DNA from: Mactromeris polynyma | Taxonomy: Eukaryota; Mollusca; Bivalvia; Venerida; Mactridae | Length of the DNA stretch: 64,000 nt | Direction: 5' to 3' | Assembly: GCA_032209605.1 (NCBI GenBank) | Contig: JASFXZ010000010.1 | Location: forward strand, 5,973,385-6,037,384 | Shown here: one piece after another, positions 49,387 to 57,710 of the stretch | Layout: the number at the start of each line of letters is the position of its first letter | Position numbering within the stretch: position 1 is the first letter of the stretch | Program-made: the position numbers and the translations under genes | Notes under the pieces: model-generated | Databases searched by the model: none | Told to the model about the DNA's origin: nothing | Seen by the model: the letters and a program-made list of their open reading frames with translations, nothing else

Positions 49387-52300
49387 GTAAAACGTTTGTG
49401 CATTTTTACGCCGAGAAAATGGTTAAACCTTAAAGAAATCGCAACAAAAAAAAGCTATAGATAGAAGTGAAATCTATAAAATCTCTTCTGTCCGATAGCT
49501 AAACTAGATAAATAAACGAGCACTCACTTTCCAGTTGTAAATGTATATAGGTATTGATATCAATATAATAATTTCTAGCTATTTTTGAACTAATTACCTG
49601 AATTCCCTCGTATTATTCAGGTAAATATAATGTGGTCTTAAAGTGATTATGAAACTTCTTGTTGTGTTGGAGATTTACACCGTTTTTTTCAGCTATATTT
49701 GATAACAATATACATGTATTACCTTTGATTCACGCGGGGGAAGTGGTCAGTTGTTTGCGGAAGTAAAGGTCGGCACTGGTCACCAGTATTTATATATCAC
49801 AGTCTTCGATTTTAGCATATTTCATTTATGTATTCATAGCTTCAACTTTGTCGTTCGATTGACAAAACGATATTTTGATGAGTATGTATTTCGTGTCTGG
49901 CCATGCAACATGCAAAATCAGTACGCACAACTGAAACGCAATGCTCCTTCTGCTGCCCCGTTCTTTGTTTTTGTGCCCCCCCTCCCCCCCTGTGTGTGCC
50001 TCCTCCCTTTGTGTGTAGCGCTCCCTGCTCCATTCTCCGTTAAGATGTTCCTAACGTGCGTCCATACCGTCTTCTTTTCAGTCATATCTCGTTAAATTGC
50101 GGAAGCTTTAATAGCAATTCGCATAGCCCGTTTTAATACACATTTTACAGTGTTACTTGTAGTATTTGGGATATTTAATATGCATACATTTTAAATGAAT
50201 GCATAATATGATAGATTGTTTCCCTGGCTAGATTGCGTGTGTCACACACGTGACTCTGTGGTTTGTATGAACGTCGATATAATAAAAGCAGTATATATAG
50301 AAGTCAAAGAGGAAATGTCACATACAAAGCGAAGTCATCTGAAAAGTGCCAGGGGACATCGAGATATGAGCAATAGTTTGTCAATTTTGCAACATACATG
50401 TATAAGTATCACAACAATAATGAATAATGTATACCATTTTCAATATGTATGTACAGTCGTATGTCGCTCGTTCGAATTCATCGGGTCCGAACTTTTATTT
50501 CGAATAATACATAGATTCGAATAACCCATTTCAATTCGACATGTCTAAGAAGACACATCGAGACCTGGTATTTATATCGGATGACACCAAGTATTCGGAT
50601 AGAATGTTGTCGAATAAACGAGGTCCGACTGTATATATATATATATATATAATTAAGTTGTACCACAAGCGACATTTAAAACAAATATAAACATTACTTT
50701 TAGCTACAATTTCGTCGACTGAAACGACGGACGCAGTGAATCTAAATGAAGAGAACGCCGAAACAGAACACGAACCAGAAGTCGAAAATAAACCAGAGCC
50801 GACTGATGGTAAATGTAACGTTTTAATACGTCTTGTTAACATTTTCAAAAATTCTGCTCAATAGAAAAGCCGTACAATGGTTTCTTCGGTTTGACGCTAT
50901 TTAACATATATCAAACTTCATCATTTCACTTAATAATATAGGCTAGATCTATTAGCAATAATATAAAACTAAAATAGCGTTTAGCATGTATGTATCCATG
51001 CAGTGTATACATGCTGTACATGTACTTATGTAACAAATTGTAAATATTGTGTTTAAATGCAAAAGGCTGTTTAGAATCATATGCGTTTAATTCAAATGTA
51101 GAACCATTGAACGAACCGGTTGAAGAATGGCCTGACCAAGAACCCGAAACAGAAAATGAACCAGAGCCTACTGATGGTAAATTCCACTTTATTAATATAT
51201 CTCGTTAAAATTTTCAAAAATTCTGCTCAATAGAAAAGCCGTACACAGAGACACAACATACACAATCAAATACATTTGTATTTCAAAACATTTTTGTCGA
51301 TTTTGGTTCATACGCTTGTTTTAAAAGAAATCTTAGCAGAAAAGTCATGTAAAATACATGAATACACAAATTATTCTTTCAAGACAATTAATGTAGGCTC
51401 ATTAATATTGGTCATGTGTATATAAAACGCCGTGTTGATAATTAATAAATCATCGATAAAGTGAACTAATTTCAGTTAGTGTATGATGTTCTTGCGTAAC
51501 CTGTAGTAAATAGTGTATAAAATGGAAAATGTTATGTAAATCAAATGAGATTAATTCAAATGTAGAACCCTCGGGCGATCCAGTCGAAGAGAAGACTGAA
51601 ATAGAACCGGAAACAGAAAACGATCCAGAGCCTACGGATGGTAAATTCCACATTTCTATACGTCTCGTTGACAGGTTCATAACTTCTGCTTAGAAGAAAA
51701 CCCGTTGTTCACACAGTACACATACGCAATCTAATATTTCACAATGGTTTCTTCCGGTTTGACGTTATTTTAACATGTATCTAAAATCAAGATTTCGATA
51801 AATAATACATTAGCAATAATATGAAACTGAAATAGCGTTTAGCATGAATTTACTCATTCAGTGTATACATGCTGTACATGTACTTATGTAACAAATGGTA
51901 AATATTGTGTTTAAATGCAAAAGGCTGTTTATAATCATATGCGTTTAATTCAAATGTAGAACCATTGAACGAACCGGTTGAAGAATGGGCTGACCAAGAA
52001 CCCGAAACAGAAAATGAACCGGAGCCTACTGATGGTAAATTCCACTTTATTAATATATCTCGTTAACTATTTGTCTCTTAAGAAAATACACATTTAAATG
52101 CACAATCAAGTATTTCAAAGCATGCCGCGTATTTTTACGGAGGAAAGATTCCATTCATGATTAATTGGTGTGCAGCCCCAAGTTATCCACAAAAGCCCTA
52201 AATATTTCAGTTTTGTGTTATGCCTCCTTCTCGTAATTTGTTTCATTTCGAAGTCCATGGATCTGTATGGGGTGGTCTGTTTTCTAAATTTGGCATTCCA

Positions 52301-55300
52301 TTCGCTACTCCTTTCGTGTTTTTAAATATTTTGCACGTTTATTTATTTGGTGAATAATAAATTAGCGATGAAATAAAAAGGTTGAGATAGTGTTTTAGAG
52401 AGTATGCTGTTTATGTGAAACATGTAGTTAACATTGTGTAAAATGGAAAACATCAATTCTATTGAGATTAATTTAAATGTAGAACCACCGGATGAACCAG
52501 CTGAAGACAGCGCTTAAACAGAACCCGGAATAGAAAATCCATATAATTATGCACATGAATACACAATCTAATAGTTATACAAATGTATTTCAAAATAATT
52601 TCTTCCGGTTTGTTAATATTTTACACGTATGTTTAGAAACATCATTATTATTAACACTACACCAGTGACATATACCATTTATAATATATGCTATGAAAAT
52701 GGGGAAAAAACGGCGCAAATTCTAATGAAATTATTTCAAATGTAGGTCCATTGAACGAACCAGATGAACCAAACGCTACAACAGAACCCGAAACAGAAAA
52801 TAAACCAGAGGCCACAGATGGTAAGATTCACGGTTGTATACTTCTCTTACTCAATCAAAACGGCTGCTTAGGAGAAAAGCATCGTAAACACACACGAATA
52901 CACAATTTAACATTGCAAAACAAACTATGTTGACTATTTAATATCTTTCTAGTATATACATGTATAAAAACATCCAGTTGATGAATTATCGATAAGATGA
53001 CATAATTTCAGACCGTGTTTTAATATGAATTTGTATATTTAGTGTATGTTATATTGTATCATATTGTAACTATTTTGTCTATTAAAACGGAAAAGGGTGT
53101 ATAAATGGTCCAAAATATGATGTCCAGGAATTTTGGTTACATCTTGAAGATCTTGGTACCCAGAGGCATTTAAAGAACATAAAAATCTTGTACACCAAGA
53201 TTTTCAAGATGTAACCAAAATTCTTGGACAGCATAGTTTGGATCAAATTCATATTTGCTAAATTTAAACGTAGAACCATCGAGCGAACCCATTGAAGAGA
53301 ACGCTGAAACAGAACCCGGCGGAGAAAACGAAGCAGAGCCCACTGAAGGTATGTAATTTGTCGTTAAAATAATAAAAACGTTTTGCTTACAAAAGCAGCT
53401 GAGCATGCGTTTTGTATAGATTTTCCTAAATACATAATCGGTCGTTTCAAAACATTTCTTCTATCGGTTTGTTCGTATTCTTAACAAAATGAATTCAGTT
53501 ACGAATTTTATACTGTCGTTGCACATATTATCTAGAAACATAAGGTAACAACTTGCTCATTATCGCCGTCATTTCGATGTTTTATTTAAAATTATGGATT
53601 TCGCTTTTAAATCGACTTAACCCCCCCCCCCCCCCCCCCAGTAATTTTACTGACCGTTTCAAGGCTGTATATCGCTATGTGGTTCGTATTTCCTTTATAC
53701 TTTTAGATAAATAGTATGTTTCCTCTTTCTCTTATATAGGCTTCCTGATATAATATTCGTGTTCATTCTCCCATTTCTGTCCGTGCCAACTTGCTTTCTT
53801 AACTTGCCCTGTAATGGATTTCTGTTCCCCATGCTTTCTCTTCCTACTCTCAATACCTGTTTTTGATAATGAGTCAGACAATGCCTTATTGCTCCATCCC
53901 TATAGATGTTTGCCCTCACACCTCCTCAACTCCCCATTTCTGTCCGTGCCAACTTGCTTTCTTAACTTGCCCTGTAATGGATTTCTGTCCCCCATGCTTT
54001 CTCTTCCTACTCTCAATACCTGTTTTTGATAATGAGTCAGACAATTCCTTATTGCTCCATCCCTATAGATGTTTGCCCTTACACCTCCTCAACTCCTGAT
54101 GCTTTGTGTTTGTTGTTTCCAGCCATCTGTGTGGGGAGGTGCAGTTTTCCTCCTTCATAAAGAAGCAGTGGGGAGGTGCAGTTTTCCTCCTTCCTAAAGA
54201 AGCAGCAAATATTGTTTTAAAATAACTCAAATGTGTTCTATTTAAATGTAGAACCAGTGGACGAGTCGGTTGGAGAGCATGATGAAGTAGAAACAGAAAC
54301 GGAAGTAGAAAATGAACCAGAGCTTTCTGATGAAAATGGAGAACCGGAAGGAACTCGAGACAGTCAGTTGCCAAATCCAGAAGCTGGATTTGCTCCTGGA
54401 GATTATCCTGATTATGATAATTCCTATGAAACTGGATATCCTGAAGATGGAACCGAAGAGCATATCGAAGAGAATGGCTCACCGGAAGGAAATGATGTCG
54501 ACACTACGCCATATCCACCGAATGAGTTTAGTTCCGGAAGTACCCCTGCTTATTATGATCAGGATAATGACGAATACCTTGAACACTCTGATCGACCTGG
54601 CAAACCCGGAGACAAGAACAATTTCAGAGAATTTCTTAAAAATAAAGGTAAAATCAATAATTACTTGTTGATGATATCTATGAGCTTTTTAAAAACAAAA
54701 GATGCCATCTTGTTATCATGAGACGCGGCGTATGTTCTACCGTGACATTTTGACTGGATATAATGCATCTAAAATCATGTGTCCTCCTCCGCTGAACTCT
54801 GATTTATGTGGGGAAGTTGTCAATTGCAAGCGGAGGAGTTAGTACTGGTTGTTAGCCCAAGGTCACTTAGTCAAAGGTAAAAAAATGGAGATAATATTTG
54901 CTAAACCATACATGTTACATAGCAAAGTGTACGTAGAAAAACCTAAATGTGAGTCTACTACAAAGTGAATGAGTTAAGAACAGTAAAGCGAAATACAGTA
55001 AATAGTTTTAAAAATACGCAAGTTTCTGATAAGGAATGTATAATTCTTAATCTTCAGAAGCAGAAGATAAAGCCAGAAAGCTGCTGAAAATATTAATGTA
55101 TACAATAGTCTCTGTTGGCGCGGTTGGGGCTGTTCTACTTATCATCCTGGTAGTCCTGATTGTAGTAGGGTAGGTAAACTATGTAATAAAAAAGCCACAC
55201 ATTGTTAAAGTGTACTTATTTTTAGACTGATCGTGTGAAGTCAATCTATATATACTAGTGCTAGTAAAAAGAGCCAATTCGTCATTTTTTGATAATTTTC

Positions 55301-56046
55301 ACTACACTGTGTCAAATACGAGATAGGTCTGAACCGATGAACGTGACAGCTATTTTTGAAATACGTCTTGGTAGCACTTATGACCAGTACATTTTTTGTG
55401 ATCCACATGTTTCAAATGAAGTAAAATTGGTTGGCATTACATTAGCAAATAATGATCAGTGCATCATATACGAGTGAAAGCCTTTGCTGTACTTGTACAT
55501 TGATTGTGTCATTCCAGATCAGGGCCCGTATTCACAAACGTTTTAAGACTGAATCTCAGACTAAGACTTTAAAGTTGCAAAATTTAAATTTACCAGCATT
55601 TCGTTTTCATTATATTTAAACGGATACATTTTTGCCTGAATATTTCTTGTTACTCGCTCTACACTTTTGCCATGTTTTATCAAAATATATTGTGTAACAA
55701 TAACGTAGGAACAAAATGAAAATTTACCATTTTAAAGTCTAAGTCTTAGATTCAGTCTTAAAAAGTTTGTGAATACGGGCCCGGGAGATTGACATTCACT
55801 GGGAGCTTAAAAGATAATTGCTAAAAAGATATTTTAGCAATTGATATTGCAATAATTGAATATAACTAAAATGTAAAACAATGATATCATTGTACTTCCA
55901 GAATCAAAAGGAGTGGGCAGTATAGATTGGAAAAGGAAGACAGTAACACGATGAAGAATTCGAAACAACATGTCCTCAAGTCCAATATGCTATCCGGTGC
56001 CAGCATGAATGACAAATGCTTTAAAAATGATGGCATGTGTGTTTAA
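49332..56046 (+). CDS. Novel type I membrane protein with tandem acidic exon repeats, about 395 residues
   Basis: Coding join 49332-49386, 50704-50808, 51102-51176, 51566-51640, 51960-52034, 52746-52820, 53274-53348, 54252-54647, 55058-55169, 55902-56046. All phases agree. Exon 1 is a signal peptide (MDLAIKCVLLLLLCVLSTK). Six units of about 25 residues follow (pattern EP-x-x-EPVEE then EPETENEPEPTD), five of them on 75-bp phase 1-1 exons. A larger acidic exon follows with DYPDYDNSYETGYPED and SSGS. Next come a membrane helix (YTIVSVGAVGAVLLIILVVL, IVV) and a tail of about 48 residues with basic IKRSGQYR. The ectodomain has no cysteine and is Glu/Pro/Thr-rich, hence probably disordered. Acidic tyrosines could be sulphated and NAT is one N-glycosylation sequon. 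I recognise no family. AATAAA is at 56316. Confidence 0.85.
49733..49785 (+). mobile_element. SINE (family 1) tail fragment
   Basis: GCGGGGGAAGTGGTCAGTTG followed by GCGGAAGTAAAGGTCGGCAC resembles the SINE tail at 54779. Headless, in intron 1 of the membrane gene. Confidence 0.5.
50454..50631 (-). mobile_element. Pogo/Tigger-type MITE with TA target duplication
   Basis: 178 bp. The plus strand starts CAGTCGTATG and ends ACGAGGTCCGACTG, flanked on both sides by TA. Its reverse complement aligns with the copy at 37578-37741 (ACAACATTCTATCCGAA, TGTCTTCTTA). A TA microsatellite follows at once. Located in intron 1 of the membrane gene. Confidence 0.85.
50704..50808 (+). CDS. Repeat-exon membrane gene, exon 2 (repeat 1 plus leader)
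   Basis: A 105-nt phase 1-1 exon: ten extra residues (TISSTETTD region) and then the first 25-residue acidic repeat ending NKPEPTD. Acceptor acttttag, donor gtaaat. Confidence 0.85.
51102..51176 (+). CDS. Repeat-exon membrane gene, exon 3 (repeat 2)
   Basis: A 75-nt phase 1-1 exon encoding EPLNEPVEEWPDQEPETE NEPEPTD. Nearly identical to exon 5 (two base differences, one Pro/Ala change), including its flanking introns. Confidence 0.85.
51566..51640 (+). CDS. Repeat-exon membrane gene, exon 4 (repeat 3)
   Basis: A 75-nt phase 1-1 exon encoding EPSGDPVEEKTEIEPETE NDPEPTD, with the same aaatgtag acceptor and gtaaat donor context as its neighbours. Confidence 0.85.
51960..52034 (+). CDS. Repeat-exon membrane gene, exon 5 (repeat 4)
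   Basis: A 75-nt phase 1-1 exon encoding EPLNEPVEEWADQEPETE NEPEPTD, the recent duplicate of exon 3, offset by 858 bp. Confidence 0.85.
52483..52540 (+). pseudogene. Dead repeat exon
   Basis: Retains the aaatgtag acceptor and reads EPPDEPAEDSA, then TAA, then TEPGIENP, with no GT donor at the expected place. It is clearly a former repeat exon at the regular position between exons 5 and 6, now inactivated by a stop and loss of its donor. Confidence 0.85.
52746..52820 (+). CDS. Repeat-exon membrane gene, exon 6 (repeat 5)
   Basis: A 75-nt phase 1-1 exon encoding GPLNEPDEPNATTEPETE NKPEATD. It contains the sequon NAT. Donor gtaaga. Confidence 0.82.
53121..53230. ncRNA. 110-bp long-stem hairpin in an intron
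   Basis: The left arm from 53121 (TGTCCAGGAATTTTGGTTAC, ATCTTGAAGATCTTGG) is the reverse complement of the arm ending at 53230, over about 38 pairs with a loop of about 32 bases. The two differences in the first 35 pairs are G opposite T, so in RNA transcribed from the plus strand both are G:U pairs. Could be a precursor of small RNA, or a MITE. Expression is not shown by sequence. Confidence 0.6.
53274..53348 (+). CDS. Repeat-exon membrane gene, exon 7 (repeat 6)
   Basis: A 75-nt phase 1-1 exon encoding EPSSEPIEENAETEPGGE NEAEPTE. Acceptor aaacgtag, donor gtatgt. Confidence 0.82.
53621..53639. repeat. Run of 19 C
   Basis: Uninterrupted cytosine tract between repeat exons; assembly length is uncertain for such tracts. 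Confidence 0.9.
53770..54095. repeat. 163-bp tandem duplication, two copies
   Basis: Copy 1 (53770-53932) and copy 2 (53933-54095) both begin CCCATTTCTGTCCGTGCCAA (copy 2 is joined at CTCC) and differ at only a few positions, so the duplication is recent. The last part resembles 47490-47560 on the other strand. Confidence 0.92.
54131..54204. repeat. 37-bp tandem duplication
   Basis: GTGGGGAGGTGCAGTTTTCC with TCCTTC and AAAGAAGCA occurs twice at 37-bp spacing directly after the 163-bp duplication. Confidence 0.88.
54252..54647 (+). CDS. Repeat-exon membrane gene, exon 8 (large acidic exon)
   Basis: A 396-nt phase 1-1 exon. It starts with a seventh, diverged repeat (EPVDESVGEHDEVETE, ENEPELSD). 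It then encodes a Glu/Asp/Gly/Pro-rich region with clustered Tyr in acidic context (DYPDYDNSYETGYPED; YYDQDNDEYLE) and Ser-Gly pairs, and a basic end (KNNFREFLKNK). No cysteine. Confidence 0.88.
54779..54850 (+). mobile_element. SINE (family 1) tail fragment
   Basis: CTCTGATTTATGTGGGGAAG followed by TTGTCAATTGC and GGAGTTAGTACTGG matches the tail of the SINE copies at 10541 and 18921 in the opposite orientation. No tRNA head is present. A related shorter fragment is at 49733-49785. Confidence 0.6.
55058..55169 (+). CDS. Repeat-exon membrane gene, exon 9 (transmembrane helix)
   Basis: Acceptor tcttcag. Encodes EAEDKARKLLKILM and then the helix YTIVSVGAVGAVLLIILVVL IVV. The donor gtaggt leaves phase 2; if it is skipped the frame stops one codon later, which would give a tailless membrane form. 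Confidence 0.85.
55522..55782. mobile_element. 261-bp MITE with long inverted repeats
   Basis: Begins GGGCCCGTATTCACAAACGT and ends with the near reverse complement AAGTTTGTGAATACGGGCCC. The arms extend over about 50 bp through AAGACTGAATCTCAGACTAA. Sits in intron 9 of the membrane gene. Non-coding. Confidence 0.92.
55902..56046 (+). CDS. Repeat-exon membrane gene, exon 10 (cytoplasmic tail)
   Basis: Acceptor tgtacttccag, phase 2. Encodes IKRSGQYRLEKEDSNTMKNS, KQHVLKSNMLSGASMNDK and CFKNDGMCV, then TAA. Basic residues directly after the helix fit a cytoplasmic side. It contains the only two cysteines of the mature protein. Confidence 0.8.
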
Positions 56047-56315
56047 AACGACAAAGAAATCACGGGAAATACTTATAACATACTTTGGAGTTAATATCGT
56101 TATACTAACATTGCAAACCGATATGTACATTTTACGTGATGTTGTACTAGATGCGTTTCACATTAGAGATATGATGTTACAAACTAATTGATCAATACAT
56201 GTATTAGAAAAAGGAAAACCACTGCACATACTAGTGATGCCCATAGTGGATGTTGTTATTAACATTACATGTATTGCAATTGTATGCGGCCCATTAAAGC
56301 AGAAGAAAAACATTG

Positions 56316-56321
56316 AATAAA
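56316..56321 (+). terminator. Polyadenylation signal of the repeat-exon membrane gene
   Basis: AATAAA about 270 bases after the stop codon; no other canonical hexamer lies between. Confidence 0.5.
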
Positions 56322-57080
56322 GTGTAACAAATTCGAATATTGTTGGAAACAACGTAACAAAAATGTAAAATGTAAAATACATACATTTATAATCTACAAT
56401 TAGTCTTAACTATAAGACGCATCATGTCATTTCACAAAAAAATGTGCTTTCTACGTAATACTGAAAGAATATATATTAAAACCAAAAAGTCATAAAAAGA
56501 CATGCTGAACAAAGATGAACATTGCTGAAATAACAAACAAAATCATTGTATTTTGGGGGTTACTAAGGGCAGCGAGATAAATGATAGGTCTAAGTGACTT
56601 TAAAGTGGAGGTATCTATACTTACTCATCAAGATAACAAATGAAACAAGAAATTGTCATTGTTTAACTTCATTTCCGATGTGCTTATAAAATAATAGGGA
56701 TGAATAACTTTCACGACATCTTATGGTATCATATCCCGTCTGAAATTTTATCACGAAACTTATCTAGTTAACCACAGAATTATCTAGTTAATTTAGTAGT
56801 TATCTAGTTTCTCTAACCTAATAACCACATAATTATCTAGTTAATTAAGTAGTTAACTGGTGGCAGAAATATGCCACCATAAAAACAGACGACAGAAACT
56901 TGTTATTGTATAACACAGATACACAGAGGATCTTACAGATGGGGTCATTTTTTAGTGAATGTATTTAAAGAGTCTTCTAAAAACGATAAAAACGAGACAG
57001 AACAGCTGATTTTCGTTAAAACATTACCTTTACCTCCTATATTGAAGCAAAGTTTGGTTGTGTAATTCGGTATTTGGTAA
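56322..57080. other. Intergenic, with imperfect TTATCTAGTTAA repeats
   Basis: The motif TTATCTAGTT recurs about four times at 56758-56860, followed by GGTGGCAGAAATATGCCACC, a short palindrome that resembles the ends of the foldback element at 58212. No gene seen. Confidence 0.5.
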
Positions 57081-57086
57081 ACAAAA

Positions 57087-57100
57087 GCTGACGCAGCAAA
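57087..57100 (+). promoter_or_regulatory. Candidate antioxidant/Maf response element upstream of GST
   Basis: GCTGACGCAGCAAAAA contains TGACnnnGC, the core bound by Nrf2/CncC with small Maf proteins, within a nearly palindromic Maf-type site. It lies about 580 bases before the GST start codon. Functional use is inferred. Confidence 0.45.
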
Positions 57101-57522
57101 AAGTAGTTCCTACATTTTAATTTTATTTTTCACCCACAAGATACTATACTAAATGATTATATCACATATCATATTAACAACCCAGTTATTTTCAATGAAA
57201 TAAAATGCCATACTTAGTACAAAGTAAATGTTCAACAATGTCAACATCATTTAAGCGCGTTTGCGTCACGCTTTTTTGTTGTTACGCCACGCGGGTGAGT
57301 TGCTATTATCGAAGTAATAAATGGATGTTATTACCACTCTACACCGTATGTTATGTTATAATGAAACATATTGATCATTGATTTAAATCAATGATAATAA
57401 CCTACACGTTGTATTTCTCAAAGACATATCGGATGTGTAAGAAGTAAATGGTAAATAGATGGCAATAATATAGTTCAGCCACAGACGTCACATCTCTATA
57501 CTGTCGCTGTTACGAAGACGCG

Positions 57523-57530
57523 TATAAAAG
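57523..57530 (+). promoter_or_regulatory. TATA box of the GST gene
   Basis: TATAAAAG in a locally less AT-rich context (GACGCG before, GTCGGAG after), 146 bases before the ATG. This predicts a start site near 57553 and a leader of about 115 nt. Confidence 0.65.
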
Positions 57531-57668
57531 TCGGAGTACAGAGACACGTACGCGGGGAATGTGAATGTACCAGATAGCGTACTCATGATTGTGAATATCG
57601 GATCGCGTCACATTTGGATATATATAATACAAACCGTCTTCTAGAACATTTGACATTAAGAAGGGAAT

Positions 57669-57710
57669 ATGGCGAAAACTCCAGAATTAGGATACTGGAA
57701 AATTCGAGGG
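57669..57710 (+). CDS. GST coding exon 1
   Basis: [14 protein letters not shown], ending at a gtaagc donor in phase 0, with the catalytic Tyr. Confidence 0.93.

Noticed and set aside
49751..50095. 114-codon plus-strand frame with Pro/Val/Leu-rich stretch
   Set aside because: Lies in intron 1 of the membrane gene, has a low-complexity C-rich origin and no compatible splice sites.
54063..54482. 139-codon minus-strand frame
   Set aside because: Shadow of the large acidic exon on the plus strand, which has matching splice phases and neighbours.
54312..54671. 119-codon plus-strand frame overlapping the acidic exon
   Set aside because: Alternative frame of the same exon, not compatible with the phase 1 acceptor.
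49332..56046. Syndecan identity for the repeat-exon membrane protein
   Set aside because: It has an acidic ectodomain, Ser-Gly and one helix, but lacks the conserved syndecan cytoplasmic motifs and the C-terminal EFYA; the tail is unrelated.
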